Shown: one piece after another, positions 18,227 through 26,715 of the stretch
Numbering within the stretch: position 1 is the stretch's first letter
Layout: each line of letters opens with the position of its first letter
Origin: Hyphomicrobiales bacterium
Lineage (GTDB): Bacteria > Pseudomonadota > Alphaproteobacteria > Rhizobiales > Rhizobiaceae
Direction: 5' to 3'
NCBI GenBank assembly: GCA_900489925.1
Contig: UEHQ01000017.1
Coordinates: 62,001 to 126,000 of the forward strand
Length of the DNA: 64,000 bases
Made by a program: the position numbers and the translations under genes
Notes under the pieces: model-generated
The model's input: only the letters and a program-made list of their open reading frames with translations
What the model was told of the DNA's origin: nothing
Database searches by the model: none

Positions 18227-20230
18227 TTACACCTGCTCGGCAAGCAGCGTCGTGCGCTTGCCTTCCGTTTCGATGACTTCTTCCGCGGGGATGTAGAAGT
18301 CACGCTTGTAGTTGAACGTATGGCCGATCGAGATCGCAATCATTGCGACGAACGAAAGTACCACGAGCCACCACATGTACCAGATCATCGCGAAGGCGAA
18401 GACCACGCTGATGCCGCCGAGGATGACACCGGTGCCGGTGTTCTTCGGCATGTGGATCGGCTTGAAGCCTTCCAGCGGGCGGGCGTAGCCGCGTCCCTTC
18501 ATGTCGTACCAGCTGTCGTGGTCATGCACGACCGGCGTGAAGGCGAAGTTGTAGTCCGGCGGAGGCGAAGACGTCGACCATTCAAGCGTACGCGCATCCC
18601 ACGGGTCGCCCGTGGTGTCGCGCAACTGGTCGCGCTTGAGGTAGCTGACGACGAGCTGGATCAGGAACGAAGCAATACCGATCGCAATCAGCACTGCACC
18701 GAAAGCAGCGATGATGAACCAGATCTGCAACGACGGATCCTCGAACTGCGACACGCGACGGGTCACGCCCATCAGGCCGAGCACGTAGAGCGGCATGAAG
18801 GCGAAGTAGAAGCCGATCAGCCAGAACCAGAAGGACATCTTGCCCCAGAACGGATCGAGCTTGTAGCCGAACGCCTTCGGGAACCAGTAGGTCACGCCTG
18901 CCATCAGACCGAACACCACGCCGCCGATGATGACGTTATGGAAGTGGGCGATCAGGAACAGCGAGTTGTGCAGCACGAAGTCTGCCGGCGGAACAGCAAG
19001 GAGAACGCCGGTCATGCCACCGATGACGAAGGTGACCATGAAGCCGATCGTCCACAGCATCGGCACTTCGTAGCGGATACGACCGCGATACATCGTGAAC
19101 AGCCAGTTGAACATCTTCGCCCCGGTGGGGATCGAAATGATCATCGTGGTGATGCCGAAGAACGAGTTGACGCTTGCACCGGAACCCATCGTGAAGAAGT
19201 GGTGCAGCCACACGAGGTAGGAGAGGATGGTGATGACGACGGTTGCGTAGACCATCGAGGCATAACCAAAGAGGCGCTTGCCGCAGAAGGTCGCAACGAC
19301 TTCCGAGAAGATACCGAAAGCCGGCAGGACCAGGATGTAAACTTCCGGGTGACCCCAGATCCAGATGAGGTTCACATACATCATCGGATTGCCACCAAGG
19401 TCGTTGGTGAAGAAGTTGGTGCCGGCGTAGCGGTCAAGCGACAGCAGCGCAAGCGTTGCCGTCAGAACCGGGAAGGTCGCGACGATGAGTACGTTGGTGC
19501 AGAGCGACGTCCAGGTGAAGACAGGCATCTTCATCATGGTCATGCCGGGAGCGCGCATCTTCACGATCGTTGCGATCAGGTTGATCCCCGATAGCGTCGT
19601 ACCGATACCCGCCACCTGCAGGCCCCAGATATAATAGTCGACCCCAACCCCGGGGCTGTAATCGGAACCCGACAGCGGCGGATAGGCCAGCCAGCCGGTC
19701 TGCGCGAATTCGCCGACGAAGAGCGAAATCATGATGATGATCGCGCCTGCCGTCGTCATCCAGAACGAGAAATTGTTCAGGAAGGGGAAGGAAACGTCGC
19801 GCGCACCGATCTGCAGCGGCACCACGAAGTTCATCAGACCCGTGACGAACGGCATGGCCATGAAGAAGATCATGATGACACCGTGCGCGGTGAACACCTG
19901 GTCGTAATGGTGCGGCGGCAGATAACCGGCCGATCCGTTGAAAGCCAGCGCCTGCTGCAGACGCATCATGATGGCGTCGGAGAAACCGCGCAGCAGCATC
20001 ACGAGCGCCAGGATGACGTACATGATGCCGATCTTCTTGTGATCGACGCTGGTCAGCCAATCGTTCCAGAGATAGCTCCAGAGCTTGAAGTAGGTAATGA
20101 GACCCAGAACAGCGATACCGCCGAGCGCAACCGCCGTGAACGTCGCGACCAGAATCGGCTCGTGATAGGGGATCGCTTCTAGGGTCAACCGGCCGAAGAT
20201 GAACTTCAGAAGGTCAGGATTGGAAAACAT
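18227..20230 (-). CDS. cyoB: Cytochrome o ubiquinol oxidase subunit I
   Basis: The catalytic heme-copper subunit of 667 residues, full length for CyoB. It holds the low-spin heme and the heme-CuB site that reduces oxygen and pumps protons. Visible: the first heme-ligand region VFTAHGVIMIFFMAMP near residue 108, the CuB motif IWIWGHPEVYILVLPAFG near residue 285 with His-Tyr, the paired histidines in VWLHHFFTMG near residue 335, and the late heme ligands in FLIAHFHNVIIGG near residue 420. The extra N- and C-terminal helices typical of quinol oxidases are present. It is cotranscribed with cyoA upstream and cyoC downstream. Confidence 0.97.
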   Translation of the reverse strand: MFSNPDLLKFIFGRLTLEAIPYHEPILVATFTAVALGGIAVLGLITYFKLWSYLWNDWLTSVDHKKIGIMYVILALVMLLRGFSDAIMMRLQQALAFNGSAGYLPPHHYDQVFTAHGVIMIFFMAMPFVTGLMNFVVPLQIGARDVSFPFLNNFSFWMTTAGAIIIMISLFVGEFAQTGWLAYPPLSGSDYSPGVGVDYYIWGLQVAGIGTTLSGINLIATIVKMRAPGMTMMKMPVFTWTSLCTNVLIVATFPVLTATLALLSLDRYAGTNFFTNDLGGNPMMYVNLIWIWGHPEVYILVLPAFGIFSEVVATFCGKRLFGYASMVYATVVITILSYLVWLHHFFTMGSGASVNSFFGITTMIISIPTGAKMFNWLFTMYRGRIRYEVPMLWTIGFMVTFVIGGMTGVLLAVPPADFVLHNSLFLIAHFHNVIIGGVVFGLMAGVTYWFPKAFGYKLDPFWGKMSFWFWLIGFYFAFMPLYVLGLMGVTRRVSQFEDPSLQIWFIIAAFGAVLIAIGIASFLIQLVVSYLKRDQLRDTTGDPWDARTLEWSTSSPPPDYNFAFTPVVHDHDSWYDMKGRGYARPLEGFKPIHMPKNTGTGVILGGISVVFAFAMIWYMWWLVVLSFVAMIAISIGHTFNYKRDFYIPAEEVIETEGKRTTLLAEQV

Positions 20231-20275
20231 GGAATAACCCGTTCATTGATGTCTTATCGACGCAAAGCGCCAGGT

Positions 20276-21457
20276 CTAGTTGTTGGTCTGCGGAGCAGGA
20301 GTTGTTTCGCCGGTGCTCTGGTTCATCCCGGGCATGCTGTGCCCGTCATGCTGCATTCCCGGCATGTTCTGCATGTCGTCGGCCTGGCCGGCGTCGCTGG
20401 CATTGCCGGCGGCGGGTGCCGCTTCGGCGTTGCCCTGACCTTCGCTCGCCGGCGCAGCTGCGCCGTGGGCGCCTTCGTTGCCGTCGGCATGGCGATCGTC
20501 GTATTTGAGCTTCTCGCGGTTTTCAGCGCTTTCCTTGCCGCCGCCGCCCATCATGTCGATGTGCATCATCTCGTTCATGCACATCTTGCCCGGTGCCGCG
20601 CACATGTTGAGGATCGCATTGAAGAGATCCTTGTCGGCAGACGCGAAGTAGCGCACCGGCTCGCGCTCACTTGGACGCTCAAGCTTAAGGTAGGTATCAC
20701 GGTTCAGCGCCGTGCCCTGTGACTTCACCTGCGCAACCCAGGCATCAAAGCCCTGCTGGTTGAAGCCGTGGAACTTGAAGCGCATGTGCGAGAAGCCCGC
20801 ACCGCTGTAGTTCGCGGAAAAGCCGTCGTAGACGCCTTCCTTGTTGATGACTGCATGCAGCTTGGTCTGCATGCCCGGCATCGCATAGATCTGCCCGGCG
20901 AGCGCCGGGACATAGAACGAGTTCATGACCGACGACGACGTGATCTCGAAATTGATCGGCACATCAACCGGCGCTGCCAGTTCGTTGACCGTCGCGATGC
21001 CGAGGTCCGGATAGAAGAACAGCCACTTCCAGTCGAGCGCGACCACCTGAACGGTCAGCGGCTTGGTATCGGCAGGGATGCTCCGCTCCGCATCGATTCG
21101 ATCCAGCGGACGAAACGGATCGAGCTTGTGGGTGCTGATCCAGGTAATTGCGCCAAGCGCTATGATGATCGCCAGCGGAGCAGACCAGATGACCACTTCC
21201 AGACGCGTCGAATGGTGCCACTCGGGATCATAGGTCGCAGCGGTGTTCGACCGACGGTACCGCCAGGCGAAAAACAGCGTGAGGAAGATCACCGGAACAA
21301 TGATCAGCAGCATCAGCACGGTCGATACGACGATAAGGTCGCGCTGTTGCATGGCTATGTCGCCCGACGGCGACATGACCACCAAATTGCATCCCGCCAG
21401 CGTCAGCAGCAGCGGCAGGATGAGGAGATGGCGGGAAAACTTCGGCAGTTTTTGCAC
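20276..21457 (-). CDS. cyoA: Cytochrome o ubiquinol oxidase subunit II
   Basis: A 393-residue subunit with a lipoprotein signal (LLLTLAGC, Cys 23 the likely lipidated residue), two membrane helices (about 41-66 and 90-110) and a periplasmic cupredoxin domain. The domain lacks the CuA cysteines (the site reads SANYSGAGFSHM), which identifies a quinol rather than a cytochrome c oxidase. The C-terminus after about residue 300 is long and unusual: a Met/Cys-containing patch (MCAAPGKMCMNEMMHIDMM), an Ala/Gly-rich linker and a tail with repeated MPGM and His. First gene of cyoABCD-surf1; its promoter must lie in 21458-21839. Confidence 0.95.
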   Translation of the reverse strand: MQKLPKFSRHLLILPLLLTLAGCNLVVMSPSGDIAMQQRDLIVVSTVLMLLIIVPVIFLTLFFAWRYRRSNTAATYDPEWHHSTRLEVVIWSAPLAIIIALGAITWISTHKLDPFRPLDRIDAERSIPADTKPLTVQVVALDWKWLFFYPDLGIATVNELAAPVDVPINFEITSSSVMNSFYVPALAGQIYAMPGMQTKLHAVINKEGVYDGFSANYSGAGFSHMRFKFHGFNQQGFDAWVAQVKSQGTALNRDTYLKLERPSEREPVRYFASADKDLFNAILNMCAAPGKMCMNEMMHIDMMGGGGKESAENREKLKYDDRHADGNEGAHGAAAPASEGQGNAEAAPAAGNASDAGQADDMQNMPGMQHDGHSMPGMNQSTGETTPAPQTNN

Positions 21458-21839
21458 GTCTCTATGCTCTTGTTGTTTCGTCCAAACCGCGACTAAAGCA
21501 CTGTATCTGATATCAACATGAGGTGTTTGGTCGCAGTGCAGCAGATTTGCCGCACTGCGGGATAAGACAGGCTGCGCCCGATGTCAAAATCCTGATATCG
21601 GCTGGAAGGATTTTTTCGCAAACCAGGCACTTTTGAAGCGCTAATATATCCGCGCGAACCGCTCCGACCACCTTTTTCGCGGCGTTTTACGGCCAGCAGA
21701 CGGTAATTTTTCATCCACACCTAATTTTGCGATCGGATGATGAACTATTTACTTCGCCCGGACTTGATAAGCGTGCGGGTTTGTTCAAGACTCGCGATGA
21801 GGCGCTTTGCCGCAAGCGCCTTAACGAGGGAGGCGTTGA
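21458..21839. promoter_or_regulatory. Divergent control region of cyoA and the MFS gene
   Basis: This 382-base gap separates cyoA (-) from a transporter gene (+) and holds no convincing gene. A perfect 7-base-pair hairpin (GGCGCTT at 21801-21807, AAGCGCC at 21814-21820) stands in the leader just before the GAGGGAGG ribosome site of the transporter. AT-rich stretches near 21600-21740 are the likely promoter area, but I cannot assign boxes with confidence. Confidence 0.4.
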
Positions 21840-23171
21840 ATGGCAAATGCATCACACTATGGACCGTCGTCCACGTCGATGGAACGCGACGCAAGACAAA
21901 TTCACGCGGACAAGCCGGTATCGCCCGGCAGTATCGCGATCGGTGTCATCATTGGACGCATGTCGGAATTCTTCGACTTCTTCGTCTATGGTCTCGCCTC
22001 GGTCCTGGTATTTCCGCAGCTCGTATTCCCCTTCGCGCCGGATCGCCTGACAGGCACCCTTTATTCCTTCGCGATCTTCTCGCTGGCCTTCCTGGCGCGC
22101 CCCGTCGGTTCGGTCGTGTTCATGACCATCGACCGGCTTTACGGCCGCGGAACCAAGCTCACGATCGCACTCTTCCTGCTTGGTGGCTCTACGGCCTCCA
22201 TCGCCTTCCTGCCGGGATATAACGAGATCGGCGCATGGTCGATCGCGCTTCTGGCACTCTTCCGGCTCGGGCAGGGCTTTGCGCTCGGTGGCGCATGGGA
22301 TGGCCTTGCGTCGCTCCTGGCGCTGAACGCTCCGCAAAATCGCCGCGGCTGGTACGCGATGATTCCGCAGCTCGGCGCGCCGATCGGCTTTGCGCTGGCA
22401 AGCATTCTGTTCGGCTATTTCATCGCCAACCTTTCCAACGAGGACTTTCTGAGCTGGGGCTGGCGCTATCCGTTCTTTGTCGCCTTCGCGATCAATGTGG
22501 TTGCGCTGTTCGCGCGTCTGCGTCTCGTCATGACCACCGAGTTCGGCACGGCCCTGGAAAAGCATGAGCTGGAAGCAGCACCGCTTCGCGACGTGCTGCG
22601 CATCCATGGACGTGACATTCTCATCGGTGCCTTCGTGCCGCTGGCAAGCTTTGCGATGTTCCATCTGGTGACCATCTTCCCGCTCGGCTGGATGAGCCTT
22701 TACGGCAACCAGCCGATCGACACCTTCATGGTCGTCCAGATTATCGGGGCAATGGTCGGCATCGTCGCCATCATCGCGTCCGGCCTGATCGCCGACCGTA
22801 TCGGCCGCCGTGGACAGCTGGCAGTCTGCGCCGTCCTCATCGCAATCTTCAGCTTCATCGGCCCCATCCTGATTGGTTCCGGATCAGAAGGACAGGATGC
22901 CTTCGTCATCATCGGCTTTGGCGTTCTCGGTCTTTCCTTCGGCCAGGCTACCGGCTCGATCTCGTCGCGCTTCGGCCGTGGCTACCGCTATACGGGCGCC
23001 GCGTTCACGTCTGACCTTGCCTGGCTTGTCGGCGCCGGCTTTGCGCCGTTGGTTGCGCTCAGCCTGTCCAGCCGCTTCGGTCTGACCTTTGTCGGCTACT
23101 ACCTGCTGTCCGGCGCCATCTGCACGCTCGCAGCGTTGGCATTCAGCAAGGCGCTCGAGCAGCGCGATTGA
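21840..23171 (+). CDS. MFS transporter (metabolite:H+ symporter-like)
   Basis: A 443-residue transporter with about 12 membrane helices. The N-terminal GVIIGRMSEFFDFFVYGLAS, then ARPVGSVVFMTIDRLYGRG (loop 2-3) and FRLGQGFALGGAWDGLASLL are the marks of the MHS subfamily that carries organic acids and osmolytes. It has a good GAGGGAGG ribosome site and is divergent from cyoA, an arrangement that suggests a link with respiration or redox state but does not prove one. It ends at a clear terminator. The substrate is unknown. Confidence 0.9.
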   Translation: MANASHYGPSSTSMERDARQIHADKPVSPGSIAIGVIIGRMSEFFDFFVYGLASVLVFPQLVFPFAPDRLTGTLYSFAIFSLAFLARPVGSVVFMTIDRLYGRGTKLTIALFLLGGSTASIAFLPGYNEIGAWSIALLALFRLGQGFALGGAWDGLASLLALNAPQNRRGWYAMIPQLGAPIGFALASILFGYFIANLSNEDFLSWGWRYPFFVAFAINVVALFARLRLVMTTEFGTALEKHELEAAPLRDVLRIHGRDILIGAFVPLASFAMFHLVTIFPLGWMSLYGNQPIDTFMVVQIIGAMVGIVAIIASGLIADRIGRRGQLAVCAVLIAIFSFIGPILIGSGSEGQDAFVIIGFGVLGLSFGQATGSISSRFGRGYRYTGAAFTSDLAWLVGAGFAPLVALSLSSRFGLTFVGYYLLSGAICTLAALAFSKALEQRD

Positions 23172-23192
23172 TCGCACGTATCAAAGAAAAAG

Positions 23193-23223
23193 CCCGCCTG
23201 GATTGCTCCCGGCGGGTTTTTTT
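23193..23223. terminator. Bidirectional intrinsic terminator
   Basis: CCCGCC (23193-23198) pairs with GGCGGG (23211-23216), followed by seven T on the + strand; A-rich sequence precedes the stem, so it can also end transcripts from the minus strand. It lies between the convergent MFS gene and the cyclic-nucleotide-binding gene. Confidence 0.85.
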
Positions 23224-23240
23224 GTTTCTCGAAAGATCGG

Positions 23241-23711
23241 TCAGGCGTTTTCCGGCTGGGGACGCTTCGCAGCCTTGGCCGCGGTCAGTTCCGCAGTCGT
23301 GTGGTTCAAGCGGTCAGCCAGGACGCGCATGATCTCGACGGCCATCTCCGGAAAATCGCTCAGCAATTTCAAAAAATGCTCCTTGCTGATGCGAAGGACT
23401 TCAAGTGCGGAGGTCGCGCGCACAGTCGCCGTTCGCGACACGTCGCAAAGGATGGCAATCTCGCCAACGATGGAATTGGGATCGACATCGGCAACCTTGA
23501 TGTCGCCTGCCGGCGAATGCACCAGAATGTCGGCAGTACCGGAAAGAACGACATAGGCCGCATCGCCTGGGTCGCCCTGGTGGAAAAGATCTTGACCTAT
23601 CTTGTAGGTCATTCGATCCGAGGTGAAGGCCAAAAGCTTGAGCTTGGCTGGCGCGATCCTCGAGAAGATCGGCACCCGCCGCAGCATTTCGACTTCGTCT
23701 CTCAACAGCAT
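23241..23711 (-). CDS. Stand-alone cyclic-nucleotide-binding domain protein
   Basis: A 156-residue protein made of a single cNMP-binding (CRP/PKA-type) beta-roll plus a short Lys/Ala-rich tail. The phosphate-binding cassette reads VGEIAILCDVSRTATVRA, with both the Glu and the Arg that contact ribose and phosphate, so ligand binding is plausible. There is no helix-turn-helix or enzymatic domain, so it would act through a partner protein. I choose ATG 23711 (CAGGGGG about 11 bases upstream); a GTG at 23735 would add eight residues. It lies 95 bases after the motif-dead ABC gene on the same strand, at the end of the minus-strand run that begins with a cyclase gene. Confidence 0.85.
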   Translation of the reverse strand: MLLRDEVEMLRRVPIFSRIAPAKLKLLAFTSDRMTYKIGQDLFHQGDPGDAAYVVLSGTADILVHSPAGDIKVADVDPNSIVGEIAILCDVSRTATVRATSALEVLRISKEHFLKLLSDFPEMAVEIMRVLADRLNHTTAELTAAKAAKRPQPENA

Positions 23712-23806
23712 GAGCGTACTTACCCCCTGCCGCACATCATCAGGTGCGCCTGCTAGAATTCCATTGCGCCCCTCGTAGGGCGCTCTTACGCCGCCCTATT
23801 AAGATA

Positions 23807-26521
23807 TTACGATAACAGTTCCTTGAACATACCGTTTTGTTCCGAAAGTTCCGGAAAATTACCAGCTTCAACCAGTGTTCCCCGGTCAAACAGCAAAATT
23901 CGATCAAAGATCTCGGCGAGCTTCGCGTTTGAAAGCACCCAGATGATGCCGGGGCGTTCGCCTTCCTTGTGCAGACCACGGACAATGTTGTGGGTGATCT
24001 GGTCCTGCAGTCGCTGGTCGAGCGCAGAAAGCGGACGATTGAACACGAAATAATCGGAGCGCCGGATGAGCGCGCGTGCGAGGTTGAGCTTCTGGCGCTG
24101 GGCCATCGTCAGACGCTTGCCGCCGGATCCGACGTCGAACTCCAACCCGATGGAGAGCACATCGTCAAACAGGTCGAGCGAGTCGAACAGGTCGCCCATA
24201 ATGGCACGGATGCGATCGGAGGCATCGGCCTGCTGGTAGGCAATGCGTCCGAAGAGCACGTTGTCCATCAGGCTGGCCGACGAAATGAAATGTTCCGGAT
24301 CGTAACGCTCGATGAGCGCGGCCAGATCGTCTGGAATGTTCTGATGGAATTGTTTCCGGGCGCTGACGATCTTGGCCATCAGCTCATCCGTGAGCAGACC
24401 GAAACGGTGACGAGGCTCAATATAGGCAAAGCTCAGCCGGATGATCGCCTGACGCTCCTCCGGTGTCGCATCATCGAATCGCCGGCTCTGCAGCTTCTGG
24501 AGCAGTCCCTGATAGGTGGGAATGTCATCCGCCGTCATGAACGTCAGCTGTTGGAAGAACGGATGGTCCGGCGGCAGGTCATGGAAGAGTTCCACCGCGT
24601 TCTCGGCGATCTCGAGACCCATGGCGTACAGGTCATCGCTGAGGCCGGTTTCGCGGAAGAGCGCCTGGAAGTAGGGATGCGCCGCAAGCCGTCGATTGTT
24701 CATCATCGGCCGCTTCATCGACCCGAAGAGCAGGTTCTCGCCAACCGTCGCCTGCGAGTTGTAGGCATCGAAGTCGAACGGCACGACGATATTGCCGAGA
24801 TCAGATTCCTCCATGCGCTTGCGCAAGGCGGCACGCAGGTCGACGATGTGATCTGCAAGAGTCACGTGGATGCTTGTGTCGACGACCGAACGAAGCGCTA
24901 GATCGAGAACGCCTTCCGACATCAGCACGGCGTCAAGCACCGGCCGAATGGTTTTCAGGATGTCCTGCGGGCCCGTGGCCCCGGCCGCGCGGTAATCCAC
25001 CCAATCGCTATTCAGATCTAGCGCAGGGTTGCCCGCCTTTTGCGCTTCGATCGCATACCACTTGGCTTCAAGCGCTGCCTGATCGTCATAGCTGGGCGTC
25101 GTCAGTGGCGCGTGCTTCAAACCGTAGAGCAGGTTGTCCAGCAACGTGCCGTGGAAGAAGTAGGTATCGGCCGATGCATAAGAGATCCGGCGCCCGGTAA
25201 TCGATTCCGGAAGCTCCAGCAGATCCCTACCGTCAATGGTGATACGCCCGGTATCCGGCCACACCAGCCGCCCGAGCGCCTCGGCGAAGGCCTCGATGCC
25301 GCTCGCATTGGGCCCGACGACGGCGACCGTCTCATTCGGCCGGATCTCAACCGAGACGTGGTCGACCAATCGCGCACCGCTATCGTCGCTAACCGTCAGG
25401 TTCGTCACGACAAGCGGATAGGCGAGAGGACCGATTGCTTCGGTCGGAACCTCCTGGATCTTGCCGTCGATAAGCGGCTCGATGTTGAACTGCTCGTAGA
25501 CCTGCTGATACTTGACCTGCACGTCCTGGCGCATCTGATCCCAGTCGATCAGTTCCTTCAGCGGCCCGGGAAGATCCTTGTAGGCGCTGATCACCGCCAC
25601 CAGCTGCCCGATATCCAGGCGTCCCTGCAGCGCCAGATAGCCACCGATGGCATAGAACAGAAACGGCGTGACCTGGGCCAGGAAGTTGTTCAGGAACTTG
25701 ACCAGGAACTTCCACTGATAGAGGTCGTAGCGGATCGAGAAGATCAAACCGAGGCGCGTCGCAATGTCCGCGCGCTCTAGGTTCGAGGTGTCGTTGCTAT
25801 GGATCGTCCCGATACCCTCAACGATTTCGCCGACGCGACCGGAAAGCTCGCGCGCCGTCAGCTGGCGCTGGCGACCGAGTTCAAGCAGCCGCTTTCTCAT
25901 GCGGGGAATGACGACGGCCTGAACACCGACGATCGCTGCGGCAATCATTCCGAGCCAGAAATTCTGGATGATGATGAAAGCCAGCGCGGTGAGTGCCTGC
26001 CCACCGAGAAGGGCTGGCGAAACGAAGGCGTCGCCGGTGAAGCCGCCCATCGGCTCCACCTCGTCCTTGATCATCGTGGCAATTTCGGCGGATTTTACCC
26101 GCTTGAACTGACTGGGCGGAAAGCGCAGCACCCGGTCGATCAATTCGAAGCGAATGCGCCGGAGCATCCGTTCGCCCAATCGGCCCTTGTAGGTGTTGAT
26201 GTAGAACTTGAACAATCCGTTGAGCACGACCAGCGCAAGGAAAACCAGGCTGAGAGCCATCAGCATCTGAAGACGGTCGAGCTGAACGCCTTGGAAGAAC
26301 TCGACCTTGCCGATAACAGGAAAGGTGTAGGACAGATGAAAGAAGGTTTGGGTCGCGCCTTCACCTTCGAAGCCCGAGCCCTGGATTGGGCCGTTGACGA
26401 TCTGCTTCGGGAGGTCGAATGACAGGAAATACGGTATCATCGACAACGCTACGACAGTCAGAATCCAGAGCTGCTGCAGCCGCGTGTTCGACCAGATATA
26501 GCGCGCGAGGCTTTTTTCCAT
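23807..26521 (-). CDS. ABC-exporter-like protein with degenerate nucleotide-binding motifs
   Basis: A 904-residue protein, much longer than a normal half-transporter (about 600). Residues 1-330 form an exporter-type membrane domain. From about 370 a nucleotide-binding-domain fold follows, but the motifs are broken: Walker A is GPNASGIE (403-410, no Lys), the Q-loop area reads SYASADTYFFHGT without Gln, the signature is GSGGKRLTMAQRQ (798-810), Walker B is FVFNRPLSALD (825-835, Asp to Asn and Glu to Arg), and the H-loop is VLSNAK (862-867, no His). About 300 extra residues sit between Q-loop and signature. The motif NLLYG (463-467) recurs as NLLFG (596-600) and NVLFG (754-758). ATPase activity is unlikely. 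Glycosyltransferase genes precede it and a cNMP-binding protein gene follows it. Confidence 0.85.
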   Translation of the reverse strand: MEKSLARYIWSNTRLQQLWILTVVALSMIPYFLSFDLPKQIVNGPIQGSGFEGEGATQTFFHLSYTFPVIGKVEFFQGVQLDRLQMLMALSLVFLALVVLNGLFKFYINTYKGRLGERMLRRIRFELIDRVLRFPPSQFKRVKSAEIATMIKDEVEPMGGFTGDAFVSPALLGGQALTALAFIIIQNFWLGMIAAAIVGVQAVVIPRMRKRLLELGRQRQLTARELSGRVGEIVEGIGTIHSNDTSNLERADIATRLGLIFSIRYDLYQWKFLVKFLNNFLAQVTPFLFYAIGGYLALQGRLDIGQLVAVISAYKDLPGPLKELIDWDQMRQDVQVKYQQVYEQFNIEPLIDGKIQEVPTEAIGPLAYPLVVTNLTVSDDSGARLVDHVSVEIRPNETVAVVGPNASGIEAFAEALGRLVWPDTGRITIDGRDLLELPESITGRRISYASADTYFFHGTLLDNLLYGLKHAPLTTPSYDDQAALEAKWYAIEAQKAGNPALDLNSDWVDYRAAGATGPQDILKTIRPVLDAVLMSEGVLDLALRSVVDTSIHVTLADHIVDLRAALRKRMEESDLGNIVVPFDFDAYNSQATVGENLLFGSMKRPMMNNRRLAAHPYFQALFRETGLSDDLYAMGLEIAENAVELFHDLPPDHPFFQQLTFMTADDIPTYQGLLQKLQSRRFDDATPEERQAIIRLSFAYIEPRHRFGLLTDELMAKIVSARKQFHQNIPDDLAALIERYDPEHFISSASLMDNVLFGRIAYQQADASDRIRAIMGDLFDSLDLFDDVLSIGLEFDVGSGGKRLTMAQRQKLNLARALIRRSDYFVFNRPLSALDQRLQDQITHNIVRGLHKEGERPGIIWVLSNAKLAEIFDRILLFDRGTLVEAGNFPELSEQNGMFKELLS

Positions 26522-26715
26522 TGTTAACCGTCAATTGTCTGGAAACGCCGGGGCCGCAATCCTGTAGCGAAACAGGGAAGGAACGCCGAGAACAGGATCA
26601 TGCTGTCGACCACCGGATAGAATAACAAAAACAACGCGAAGCGACGTGCGTTGATCGCGCCGATTCCCGTTGGGATTCTTTTTATATCATAGGAATTTGA
26701 TAAAGTGCGAGCGTT
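26522..26715. other. Gap between glycosyltransferase and ABC-like genes
   Basis: A 194-base AT-richer stretch on the minus-strand run. It may hold a separate promoter for the ABC-like gene and the cNMP-binding gene. I see only a weak short hairpin (TCCC/GGGA near 26664-26674) next to a T-rich stretch and no coding sequence. Confidence 0.3.

Noticed and set aside
18191..19594. 467-codon open frame on the plus strand
   Set aside because: Antisense to cyoB and rich in His, Asp, Glu and Arg as expected for a shadow of a hydrophobic membrane protein.
21480..21720. Possible FNR/FixK or RegR/ActR site in front of cyoA
   Set aside because: I looked for TTGAT-N4-ATCAA and for a clear ActR box; only loose partial matches were found.
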